Below, one piece after another: positions 1-7,006 of a stretch of 14,126 bases of DNA. The notes under the pieces were generated by a model. It saw nothing but the letters and a program-made list of their open reading frames with translations. It was not told where the DNA came from and ran no database searches. The stretch comes from Gammaproteobacteria bacterium (lineage in GTDB: Bacteria; Pseudomonadota; Gammaproteobacteria; UBA9214), in the NCBI GenBank assembly GCA_029859555.1, contig JAOUCV010000021.1, positions 1 to 14,126 on the forward strand, given 5' to 3'. How positions within the stretch are numbered: the stretch's first letter is position 1; each line of letters opens with the position of its first letter. Made by a program: the position numbers and the translations under genes.

Positions 1-1
1 T

Positions 2-361
2 GTCTATCACACCGATACAGTCGGTGATTATGACGATGATATCAGCTTCGAGCGTTATCCACTGGAATTGATTCCTTTCTATAATTTCAGAAAGCATCGA
101 ATAGGTGCAGGATTAAGCTATCATCTTTCTCCCGAGCTGGATCTTAAGGAAATCGGCGGTCCCAAGGTGAAATTCGACGATGCCCTGGGCTGGCTGGTTG
201 AATATGACTACAGTTTCTCGGGCTGGGAAAACGGCGGCTTTGTTGTGGGTGTGCGCTACCTGTGGATTGATTATGAAGTCGACAAGGTAAACAACTTCAG
301 CGCATCAGGTGTTGAGGTTGACGGCAATCACGTCGGCATCCAGATTAATTACATGTTTTAA
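2..361 (+). CDS. Outer-membrane beta-barrel protein, C-terminal part (start outside window)
   Basis: The frame is open from the window edge (codons from base 2) to a TAA at 359-361, giving about 119 residues of a longer protein. The visible part alternates polar and hydrophobic or aromatic residues in beta-strand-like stretches (LIPFYNF, IGAGLSYHL, GWLVEYDYSF, FVVGVRYLWIDY, HVGIQINYMF). It ends in Phe with aromatic or hydrophobic residues alternating before it, which is the C-terminal signature recognised by the BAM assembly machinery. It is therefore probably an outer-membrane barrel of the small porin or OmpW-like kind, but I cannot assign a family or substrate. The signal peptide and N-terminal half are missing. 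An internal TTG at 68 is not a credible start because the frame is open upstream of it. Barrel nature is fairly sure; specific function is unknown. Confidence 0.7.
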   Translation, partial: VYHTDTVGDYDDDISFERYPLELIPFYNFRKHRIGAGLSYHLSPELDLKEIGGPKVKFDDALGWLVEYDYSFSGWENGGFVVGVRYLWIDYEVDKVNNFSASGVEVDGNHVGIQINYMF

Positions 362-408
362 CAAAGCGCCGATGCATGCCCGACACCGCTTGCACCAGGT
401 AAAGCGCC

Positions 409-624
409 TTATCCATTTTCCAGTGCCAACTCAGCTTCGGTTTTCATTCCAAATTTTTTCATTAACCAGCTTGGCGGGCAGAAGCCGGTAAATGAACTTT
501 GAAAACAGTTAAACCCGATAAAAAGGGTAACCCAGGTCCAGTTTGGATGATGGAACAGGGCCAGCAATGATGTGAGCATCACCATAATTCCTCCAAAAGC
601 GAATAGTGTTCGTTCTACAGACAT
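409..624 (-). CDS. DUF2892 (YgaP transmembrane domain-like) inner-membrane protein
   Basis: This is a 71-residue protein with two hydrophobic segments (about residues 6-23 and 29-45), followed by a short charged tail. The second segment and what follows contain the pattern N-C-F-Q...TGFCP with Cys40 and Cys49. This matches the small DUF2892 domain, which is found alone or fused to rhodanese domains as in YgaP. In these proteins the domain forms a two-helix membrane anchor and its biochemical role is not settled. The ATG at 622-624 is preceded by a strong AGGAGG with a 7 nt spacer, so the start is well supported. It converges on the outer-membrane gene (47 bp gap) and lies 139 bp downstream of the cytochrome c'-like gene on the same strand. 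The two could be co-transcribed, but the gap is large enough for a separate promoter. Confidence 0.75.
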   Translation of the reverse strand: MSVERTLFAFGGIMVMLTSLLALFHHPNWTWVTLFIGFNCFQSSFTGFCPPSWLMKKFGMKTEAELALENG

Positions 625-763
625 AATCCAGCCTCCTGTGGTTATCCTGAGCAGACATGATAATTTGAACGCCCTGAAAAGGACAGTCCGTTAACCTGGC
701 TACCTTGCGGGAAAATCATTCCACCTGTATTCCCGGGTACCGCCATAACAACACTTTTACAGA

Positions 764-1237
764 TCATCGTGTGCGATAACTGTAATGACATGCGACACAA
801 GAGGCGGTGACCTTTTGCAGGGCACTGTATGCTCCCCTCAGATTGCCATCCCGGGCCTCCCGGGAAAGCTTGCTTGCCGACTCATGCATACCCCAGCCAA
901 TGTTTCGCATCTCAACAGGCATAAACCTGCCTGGCCCCGTACCGGTTGCGCGATGCTTGCCCATTGAGCTTTTGCCCATCCTGGTTTCAGCAACATCTGC
1001 AGCTGCATCAAGGTTGTCCTCTGCAAGAAGAGTCATGATTTCGTTGATTGCCGAGAGATGGTCGAGCATGTCTTTGCGCATAAGCTGGCGCACCTCGTCG
1101 GGCATCGCGACCAGTTGACGGTCATCGCTATCGGGAGAGTTGACCTCGCTGCGGGTTTCAGCGGCTGCTTCCGCACTGTATGCAGGTTGCAATGTAAATA
1201 AAAGCGTGATCGATGCAAATACTGTGGCTATTCTCAT
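764..1237 (-). CDS. Secreted cytochrome c'-like (class II) c-type cytochrome
   Basis: This 157-residue protein starts with a clear Sec signal peptide (MRIATVFASITLLF..., likely cleavage after AYS near residue 22). A single heme-binding CVACH (Cys147, Cys150, His151) sits a few residues from the C-terminus. The rest is predicted helical. One heme site at the extreme C-terminus of a short helical periplasmic protein is the layout of class II cytochromes (cytochrome c' and relatives, four-helix bundles). Members are linked to NO binding or electron transfer; which role applies here cannot be read from the sequence. The FMPVEM stretch (about residues 105-110) resembles a conserved motif in a related cytochrome subgroup. 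The ATG at 1235-1237 has AGGAAA upstream with a spacer of about 9 nt. A canonical -35 and two inverted repeats lie upstream. Heme attachment and export are sure; the subfamily is likely. Confidence 0.8.
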   Translation of the reverse strand: MRIATVFASITLLFTLQPAYSAEAAAETRSEVNSPDSDDRQLVAMPDEVRQLMRKDMLDHLSAINEIMTLLAEDNLDAAADVAETRMGKSSMGKHRATGTGPGRFMPVEMRNIGWGMHESASKLSREARDGNLRGAYSALQKVTASCVACHYSYRTR

Positions 1238-1267
1238 TATGCATTTTCCTCTGAAAATCCTGCAGCT

Positions 1268-1294
1268 ATGCTACCCCAGAACAAGTGCTGTCAA
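1268..1294 (-). promoter_or_regulatory. Putative sigma70 promoter of the cytochrome c'-like gene
   Basis: On the minus strand a perfect TTGACA (-35, bases 1289-1294) is followed after 15 nt by TAGCAT (1268-1273, 4 of 6 matches to TATAAT); the overlapping AGCATA gives a 16 nt spacer. The short spacer and weak -10 suggest a promoter that needs help from an activator, and a 9+9 bp inverted repeat directly abuts the -35 on its upstream side. The leader to the ATG at 1237 would be about 25 nt. This is inferred from sequence only. Confidence 0.45.
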
Positions 1295-1319
1295 AGCATA
1301 TTTATTTATAAAATATGCT
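1295..1319. promoter_or_regulatory. AT-rich 9-7-9 inverted repeat next to the cytochrome -35 box
   Basis: The arms AGCATATTT (1295-1303) and AAATATGCT (1311-1319) are perfect reverse complements around a 7 nt spacer. The element touches the TTGACA -35 on its upstream side, where an activator site or UP-like element would sit. It does not match the FNR box, and its spacing does not fit the NsrR consensus. The binding protein is unknown. Confidence 0.5.
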
Positions 1320-1392
1320 CCAGTTATTTCCGCTATACATACCATTGTGTGTCAATCATGCTTGCGGCATCGATTAACGCAGACTCACTTAC

Positions 1393-1410
1393 TTAAATGA
1401 TGTCATTTAA
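1393..1410. promoter_or_regulatory. Inverted repeat TTAAATGA-TG-TCATTTAA
   Basis: Two perfect 8 bp arms are separated by 2 bp, about 155 bp upstream of the cytochrome start codon and 133 bp beyond the ATPase stop. No gene overlaps it. The short spacer makes a hairpin unlikely, so it reads as a binding site for a dimeric regulator. The regulator is unknown, and a chance occurrence in AT-rich DNA is possible. Confidence 0.35.
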
Positions 1411-1543
1411 AAAATATTTGGCTACGCATGCACAGGTCCACAGGGTATTCTGACCTAGATCTCATCCCCAATCATAGCTCAGCACCATGGAATCACTTGC
1501 CTGCCAGCAGCAGCGAGGACGTCCATCCTGCAGGGTTACGGCG

Positions 1544-4192
1544 CTATGCAGCTGATCCGGCCTGTACGCCGGCTTGCCGTGAGCGCCAGTACTTGTGCAA
1601 CTCATCCACCACGATCAGCAACAGCGCGACCACCAGCAACTGCATCCACTGGTGAAGCGTCACCGGCTCAAGCTGCAGTATCTCACGCAAGCCGGGGGTG
1701 TACATCGCGCCAATATGAATGGCCTGCGCACAAAATATTGCCACCACCAGGAAACGGTTACTGAAGACACCCTGTCGAAACACCGAAAGCGTCTCCGAGC
1801 GGCTGTTGAGAACGTGTACATTTTCAAACAGCACCATCAGCAGTAATGTCATGTTACGGGCGGCCGACTCCGGTACACCATTATTCAGCTGCCATGAAAA
1901 AACAGCAAAAGCCAGGCACCCCATCACCACCGCATTCAGCAGCACCCTTTCAATCATCAGACGATTAAAGATCGGTTCATTCGGCGCACGTGGCGGGCGT
2001 TTGAGTTCGTGGCCTTCCTCAGGCTCCATCACCAGCGCAATGTGCTGCACACCGTTGGTGACCAGGTTCAGCCACAACAGCTGCAACGGGAACAGTGGCA
2101 ATGGCAAACCAAACATTAACGAAAACAGGATCAACGCAATTTCAGCGGCGCCGGTCGAAATCAACAGGAAAATCACCTTGCGGATATTACTGTAGACAAT
2201 GCGGCCTTGCTTGATACCTTCAACAATTGAAGAAAAATTGTCGTCGGTAATAATAATATCGGCACTTTCACGCGCCACATCGGTGCCGCGCATCCCCATT
2301 GCAATGCCGACATGCGCCTGGCTCAGGGCCGGTGCATCATTGACACCGTCACCCGTCACCGCAACAAACTCACCCTCCTCGATCAGCTGTTCGACAATCT
2401 GCTTTTTCTGATGCGGTTCAATACGTGCAAACACTCGCGTGCTGTTGATCAACTGCCGCATTGCCGCTGGTCCGGAAGCCGTTGCCTGCCTGATTTGCGA
2501 GCCAGTCACCGGCTCCATCGATTCATCAGCAAGCCCCAGCTGCAGCGCCAGTGCCCGGGCCGTCTGCGGGTGGTCACCGGTGATCATGGCAACCTTGATG
2601 CGCGCATCCTTGCAATCCTGCACGGCCGTTATCGCTTCCGGTCGCAACGGGTCGATCATAGCCACCATGCCGATAAATTCGAGGTCGTTCAGAAACTCAT
2701 CCAGCTCTGCCGGCACGATCTCAACTCGCCGGTGCGCCAGTGCCAGCACCCGGTAACCGGATTTCGCCAGCGCATTCGCCTGCTCCCCGATACGCTGGAA
2801 TGCACTTGCATCCTCGCCATGCGCACAACTGCACATCGCCAGTAAACGCTCGACACTTCCCTTCAGGAAAATCTCGTAGCCACCTGCATAACGATTAACG
2901 CTGGCTGAATAGGCGTTCGCTGACTCGTATGGAATACTGCCCAGCTGCTGGCAGACTCTGCGTTCGCGCTCATATTGCAGGCCAAACTTCCTCGCCAGTA
3001 CCAGCAGAGCCACATCGACACCGTCGCCCTGTCCGCTCCAGCCATCCTCGCCACGTTCGAGTTCTGCCTCGTTCGCCAACAGACCGGCGTGACACAGCAG
3101 GTCAAGCCGCTGCTTGTGCCCGCTAGCTGGCTGCGGTGTAACCTGCCCGTGAAGATCAAGCCCTTCACCACTTATATCAAAGGCTGAGCCATCCTGCAGG
3201 ACAATGCGCCGGACTGTCATTTCGTTAACCGTCAGGGTGCCGGTTTTGTCTGAAGCTATATAGGTACAGGATCCCAGTGACTCAACGGCCAGCAGGCGAC
3301 GGATAATGACACTGTGATGCGCCATGCGGCGCATGCCGATAGCCAGTGCCACTGTCATTGCCGCCGGCAAGCCTTCGGGTATGGCCGACACCGCCAGTGC
3401 AACACCCAGCATGAACACCGCGGCCAGATCATCGCCGCGCATCACGGTAATCAGGAATATCAGCGCCACCATGATGAGAATGCCGTAGGTGATCCGCAGC
3501 GTGAACTGCTCGACACGCTGCAGCAGGGGTGGTTTAACCTCATCATCCGCACCGAAATCAGCAGCGATCTTGCCAATTTCGGTAATAGCACCGGTCGCAA
3601 AAACTGCGCCTGCACCGCGCCCGCTCATAATAACGGTACCGGCAAAACAGACATCGGAGCGATCACCCAGCGGCGCATCATCGGGCATCCTGACACTGTC
3701 ATCCTTGACCGTCGCCATGGATTCCCCGGTGAGCATGGACTCATCGACCAGCAGGTCCTGTGCTGCAGACATGCGAATATCCGCCGGCACCCGGTCGCCG
3801 GAGGCCAGCAATACATAATCACCGCAGACGATATCGGCGGTGTTGATAATCATTGCCTTGCCGTCACGCACAACGGTTGCGCGAAACGGCACCATCTTCC
3901 TGAGCGCGGCCGCCGCCCGTTCTGCAGAATATTCCTGGATGGTCCCGATCAAGGCATTGATCAACAGCACCACGAAAATAAAAAAACTGTTGATCGTCTG
4001 CCCAAGGGCCCAGGAGACCACGGCCGCGGCAAACAGGACATATATAAAGGGGCTTTTAAACTGGCTCAGGAAAATTCGCGGCAAACCTGGCGGCTTGCGT
4101 TCAGGCAACTCATTGGGTCCGGACTCCAGTAGACGCACTGCTGCCTCGCTGGAGGTTATCCCCTGATGACTCTCTGCAGCAGTATTTTCCAT
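1544..4192 (-). CDS. Type II (SERCA/PMR1-like) P-type cation-transporting ATPase
   Basis: An ATP-driven inner-membrane cation pump of 882 residues from the ATG at 4190-4192. Order of motifs (numbered from that ATG): an N-terminal cation-ATPase domain ending in SGPNELPERK; TM1-2 (about 49-88); actuator TGES (165-168); TM3-4 with AIPEGLP (Glu273); phosphorylation loop DKTGTLT (Asp315); nucleotide-binding KGSVE (Lys444); TGDH (538); TGDGVNDAP (from 613); then six C-terminal helices. TM5 keeps the acidic SERCA Glu771 equivalent (Glu684). TM6 reads LNLVTNG, so Asn709 and Thr712 are kept but the key Asp (SERCA Asp800) is Asn713. The ion could be Ca2+, Na+ or another cation. The start is uncertain: the next in-frame ATG upstream (4262-4264) adds 24 residues, and a TTG at 4391-4393 adds 67 that look non-coding. 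None has a good ribosome binding site. Family is certain; substrate is not. Confidence 0.93.
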   Translation of the reverse strand: MENTAAESHQGITSSEAAVRLLESGPNELPERKPPGLPRIFLSQFKSPFIYVLFAAAVVSWALGQTINSFFIFVVLLINALIGTIQEYSAERAAAALRKMVPFRATVVRDGKAMIINTADIVCGDYVLLASGDRVPADIRMSAAQDLLVDESMLTGESMATVKDDSVRMPDDAPLGDRSDVCFAGTVIMSGRGAGAVFATGAITEIGKIAADFGADDEVKPPLLQRVEQFTLRITYGILIMVALIFLITVMRGDDLAAVFMLGVALAVSAIPEGLPAAMTVALAIGMRRMAHHSVIIRRLLAVESLGSCTYIASDKTGTLTVNEMTVRRIVLQDGSAFDISGEGLDLHGQVTPQPASGHKQRLDLLCHAGLLANEAELERGEDGWSGQGDGVDVALLVLARKFGLQYERERRVCQQLGSIPYESANAYSASVNRYAGGYEIFLKGSVERLLAMCSCAHGEDASAFQRIGEQANALAKSGYRVLALAHRRVEIVPAELDEFLNDLEFIGMVAMIDPLRPEAITAVQDCKDARIKVAMITGDHPQTARALALQLGLADESMEPVTGSQIRQATASGPAAMRQLINSTRVFARIEPHQKKQIVEQLIEEGEFVAVTGDGVNDAPALSQAHVGIAMGMRGTDVARESADIIITDDNFSSIVEGIKQGRIVYSNIRKVIFLLISTGAAEIALILFSLMFGLPLPLFPLQLLWLNLVTNGVQHIALVMEPEEGHELKRPPRAPNEPIFNRLMIERVLLNAVVMGCLAFAVFSWQLNNGVPESAARNMTLLLMVLFENVHVLNSRSETLSVFRQGVFSNRFLVVAIFCAQAIHIGAMYTPGLREILQLEPVTLHQWMQLLVVALLLIVVDELHKYWRSRQAGVQAGSAA

Positions 4193-4665
4193 TGCTGATA
4201 TGTTGGCACGCGCGGGTTCTGAAGAACCAGAACTATCCGGTAATTTTGTCCGACTTTTTAACATCTTCTTGACGAGGATCAACAGGCACCCGCTGAAAAG
4301 TGCAATGATCCTGTCCCGTCCTGTCCTGGTCAGGGCACAGGCGCAGTTTACGACAGACTGATGCAGCGGCCATGGAAATGCTGCGCATGGCAATTATTGC
4401 CTGCAAACAATAGCGGGAATACGTCAGTATCTGCGGACCGGAACCGCCAGGTTTTCCCGGACTGACAGAGTGGCCGGTACAGCAGGATATTGATCCGATA
4501 TCAGTAAATCATAATTATCTGATTCCTGTGAAAGAGCAGGTCATTACTGCAGAAAAACGCATCAGCGAGGCATAACTGTGCCGTAGTTGATCCACATCAA
4601 TTCATTTTTACTTCATCCGAAGCAGAATCACAGCCTGACAAATACATAATTCTTTTTAAAACGCG
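4193..4665. other. Divergent regulatory region between the P-type ATPase and hemN
   Basis: This 473 bp stretch separates ATPase (-) from hemN (+) if the ATPase starts at 4192. Bases 4193-4393 could encode an N-terminal extension of the ATPase, but composition and lack of ribosome binding sites argue against it. From about 4480 to 4660 it becomes AT-rich. It holds a perfect FNR box at 4587-4600 and a GATAT-7-ATATC dyad at 4486-4502. Minus-strand -10-like hexamers lie near 4510-4525 (GATAAT, TATGAT) and could serve the ATPase. Confidence 0.6.
4587..4600. promoter_or_regulatory. FNR/Anr box upstream of hemN
   Basis: TTGATCCACATCAA is an exact match to the FNR/Anr consensus TTGAT-N4-ATCAA. Its centre is 4593.5. 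A -10-like CAGAAT at 4623-4628 predicts transcription starting near 4635, which puts the box at -41.5, the classic class II activation position. Another -10-like hexamer, CATAAT (4645-4650), would put the box near -63, close to a class I position. The recognition residues of the FNR encoded about 1.5 kb downstream (E..SR) fit this site. Activation of hemN without oxygen is the likely outcome; an effect on the divergent ATPase is possible but unsupported. Confidence 0.85.
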
Positions 4666-6057
4666 ATGGCCCAGCATATTGTTTTCGATATTGATTTGAT
4701 CAAACGTTACGATCAGACTGGGCCGCGCTATACGTCCTATCCCACAGCAGCGCAGTTCCACACCGGGATTATTGAGCGGGACTACCGCAAGTGGGCATGC
4801 CACAGTAACGAAGATCCGATTCCGCGCCCGCTATCACTGTACTGTCATATCCCGTTTTGCGACACGGTGTGCTATTACTGCGCCTGTACCAAGGTCGTCA
4901 CCAAGAACCACCAGCGCGCCGACGAGTACCTCGAATACCTGTGCAGGGAAATCGCCCTGCAAGGGCTGCTGTTTGATGACGACCGTATCGTCGAGCAACT
5001 GCACTGGGGTGGCGGCACACCAACCTTTCTCGACAACGACCAGATTCGCAAACTGATGGATTGCATTGCCCGGCACTTCCCGCTGCTCAGCGATGACAGT
5101 GGTGAATATTCTATCGAAATAGATCCACGCTCGGTTGATGCCGATAAGTTAAAGGTACTGCGAGAGTCTGGATTCAATCGCATCAGCCTCGGCGTACAGG
5201 ATGTCAACGACAAGGTGCAGAAAGCGGTTAATCGCAAGCAAAGCCGGGAACTGACGCAGAAAATTACCGAGCAGGCACGCGAACTGGGATTCAAGTCCAT
5301 CAACATGGACCTGATGTACGGCCTGCCCTTGCAGACAGTCGCAAGTTTCGAGCAGACGCTGGACGCCGTGATAGAAATGAACCCGGACCGCATCGCAGCC
5401 TACAACTATGCGCACTTGCCGGAACGATTCAAGCCACAACGACGCATTGATGAGGCTGAACTGCCTTCAGCTGATGAGAAACTCGCATTGCTGCAGCATA
5501 CAATCGAACATCTGACCGGTGCCGGCTACGTCTACATCGGCATGGATCACTTTGCGAAACCGGATGACGAACTCACCATTGCGCAGAAAAACGGCAGTCT
5601 GCAGCGCAATTTCCAGGGCTATTCAACGCATGTGGACTGCGACCTGGTCAGCGTGGGGATGTCTGCTATCGGGCATGTTTGTGACAACTACAGCCAGAAC
5701 GTGCGCAAACTGGATGAATACTACGAGTTACTGGATGCCGGCAAACTTCCCCTGGAACGCGGTATCGAGCTGGAACCTGACGATCTGTTGCGCCGCGATG
5801 TCATTACCCGCCTGATGTGCAACTTCGTGCTGGACATCAAGGCACTGGAAAGCAAGTGGCATTTCGATTTCTACAGCCACTTCATACGGGAACTGGAGGA
5901 CCTGCAGACCATGCAGGCAGACGGCCTGTTACTGCTGGAAGATGACATACTGCGGGTATTGCCAGCCGGTCGACTGCTGGTACGCAACATTTGCATGGTA
6001 TTCGACCGCTACCTGCGCAGCGGCAACGACCACTCACGCTTTTCCCGGGTCATCTGA
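4666..6057 (+). CDS. hemN: Oxygen-independent coproporphyrinogen III oxidase (radical SAM)
   Basis: HemN decarboxylates two propionate side chains of coproporphyrinogen III to give protoporphyrinogen IX without O2, in the cytoplasm during heme synthesis. The 463-residue length is near the E. coli enzyme (457). The N-terminal region has the HemN signature QTGPRYTSYPTA. The radical-SAM cluster motif is HIPFC-DTV-C-YY-C-A-C (Cys65, Cys69, Cys72, plus Cys74), where the fourth Cys is typical of true HemN rather than HemW. GGGTPTFL (115-122) and EIDPR (151-155) are the SAM-binding elements, followed by a long C-terminal substrate domain. The ATG at 4666 gives the expected N-terminus, but there is no clear Shine-Dalgarno sequence before it. 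Upstream is a perfect FNR box, so anaerobic induction is expected. It converges on fnr. Assignment is very sure. Confidence 0.96.
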   Translation: MAQHIVFDIDLIKRYDQTGPRYTSYPTAAQFHTGIIERDYRKWACHSNEDPIPRPLSLYCHIPFCDTVCYYCACTKVVTKNHQRADEYLEYLCREIALQGLLFDDDRIVEQLHWGGGTPTFLDNDQIRKLMDCIARHFPLLSDDSGEYSIEIDPRSVDADKLKVLRESGFNRISLGVQDVNDKVQKAVNRKQSRELTQKITEQARELGFKSINMDLMYGLPLQTVASFEQTLDAVIEMNPDRIAAYNYAHLPERFKPQRRIDEAELPSADEKLALLQHTIEHLTGAGYVYIGMDHFAKPDDELTIAQKNGSLQRNFQGYSTHVDCDLVSVGMSAIGHVCDNYSQNVRKLDEYYELLDAGKLPLERGIELEPDDLLRRDVITRLMCNFVLDIKALESKWHFDFYSHFIRELEDLQTMQADGLLLLEDDILRVLPAGRLLVRNICMVFDRYLRSGNDHSRFSRVI

Positions 6058-6133
6058 GAGGGGCTATCAAATACAGCAGCGGGCCTTGTCCACGATCAAC
6101 CTGCCACCGTAGTGCAGGAAGTCCGGTAAGGGA

Positions 6134-6880
6134 CTAGTTCTTGCTGCCAGCGCAACCTTCGACCATGGCACGCAATTTTCGCATGTCGGTCAAAATGATC
6201 TGTCGGCGATTCACGGTCAACAAGCGGTTCTTCTGGAAAGTGGCAAACAGGCGACTGACTGTCTCAATCGCCAGGCCAAGGTAATTGCCGATGTCCTGGC
6301 GCGACATCGGCAGATTGAACTCGCTGGCGGAAAGTCCGCGTGAATGATAACGCGCCGACAGGCCCAGCAGAAAGTCGGCCAGTCGTTCTTCCGCGGTACG
6401 CTTGCCCAGCAACAGTAACATGGCCTGGTCCGCCGCGACTTCCTTGCTGACTATCCGCATCATCTGGCGATTCAGGCCTGACAATGAGTGACACATGTCT
6501 TCCAGGCTGTCATAGGGCAACTCACAGACACTGGCGGTCTCCAGTACCACCGAGCTGCTCGCATAATTGCCATCACTCATGCCATCCAGCCCGACCACTT
6601 CTCCCGGCAGGGTAAAACCAACAACCTGTTCATCGCCGTCTTGAGTCGTGCAATAGGATTTCAGTGCCCCGGAACGCACAGCAAACAGTGCATGACCAGG
6701 GTCGCCGGCGCGAAAGATGTGCTGCCCCGGCTGGAAGGGTTGCTGGCGCTTGACGATCTTGTCGAGCTCATCCATGTCATCATGGGTCATACCATGCGGC
6801 AGGCAAAGCTCGGACAGGCTGCAACTACCGCAGGAGACCTTGATATCAGCAATTTTCAGTTTTCTGTTTCTGGCAGGCAT
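6134..6880 (-). CDS. fnr: FNR/Anr-type oxygen-sensing transcriptional regulator
   Basis: A 248-residue Crp/Fnr-family regulator. Cys17, Cys20, Cys26 and Cys119 match the four cysteines of E. coli FNR (20, 23, 29, 122) that hold an O2-labile 4Fe-4S cluster, so it should dimerise and bind DNA only when oxygen is low. The cyclic-nucleotide-binding-like barrel spans about 35-130, the dimer helix about 135-160, and the winged helix-turn-helix about 190-235. The recognition helix reads IETVSR, with Glu206, Ser209 and Arg210 equivalent to FNR Glu209, Ser212 and Arg213. This predicts binding to TTGAT-N4-ATCAA, exactly the site found before hemN. The ATG at 6878-6880 lacks a strong ribosome binding site. 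It converges on hemN (76 bp gap) and is divergent from gshA. The name anr is equally suitable. Confidence 0.94.
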   Translation of the reverse strand: MPARNRKLKIADIKVSCGSCSLSELCLPHGMTHDDMDELDKIVKRQQPFQPGQHIFRAGDPGHALFAVRSGALKSYCTTQDGDEQVVGFTLPGEVVGLDGMSDGNYASSSVVLETASVCELPYDSLEDMCHSLSGLNRQMMRIVSKEVAADQAMLLLLGKRTAEERLADFLLGLSARYHSRGLSASEFNLPMSRQDIGNYLGLAIETVSRLFATFQKNRLLTVNRRQIILTDMRKLRAMVEGCAGSKN

Positions 6881-7006
6881 TCAGGTGTACCGTGACGATT
6901 AAGTTTTTTTATATAACATAACAATAAGTTATAAATATATACACCTCAAGGGGGATGAAACAGTATCATTCTGAGGCTGTCAACCACAAGCTATCAGGAC
7001 ATCCTG
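6881..7006. promoter_or_regulatory. Divergent fnr-gshA promoter region with a 6-10-6 dyad
   Basis: This 126 bp gap serves both fnr (-) and gshA (+). Bases 6903-6941 are strongly AT-rich with a T7 run and several TATAAA/TATATA-like -10 candidates in both directions. TATAAC (6912-6917) and GTTATA (6928-6933) form a perfect inverted repeat with a 10 nt spacer, which may be an operator. No TTGAT-N4-ATCAA box is present, so FNR autoregulation is not evident here. Confidence 0.5.

Larger units (their letters stand above)
1238..1543. other. Intergenic region between ATPase 3' end and cytochrome c'-like gene
   Basis: This 306 bp gap holds no credible gene. Its half nearer the cytochrome is AT-rich and carries the putative promoter and two inverted repeats listed separately. 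The half next to the ATPase stop (about 1420-1543) has no obvious terminator hairpin followed by a T-run on the minus strand. Confidence 0.6.

Noticed and set aside
3314..4132. A 272-codon open frame on the + strand
   Set aside because: It is fully antisense to the conserved catalytic part of the P-type ATPase, is rich in His and Gln from reversed codons, and has no domain resemblance; it is a shadow of the GC-skewed coding frame.
4193..4393. N-terminal extension of the ATPase from a TTG start
   Set aside because: The added residues look non-coding, no ribosome binding site fits the TTG, and the conserved N-terminal domain begins downstream of the ATG at 4192.
4691..4703. TTGAT-TTG-ATCAA, resembling an FNR box
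   Set aside because: The spacer is 3 nt rather than 4 and it lies inside the hemN coding sequence (codons for DIDLIKR), so it is probably coding coincidence.
6120..6135. AGTCC-6-GGACT hairpin between hemN and fnr as a terminator
   Set aside because: Only a 5 bp stem overlapping the fnr stop codon and no proper T-run; too weak to call.
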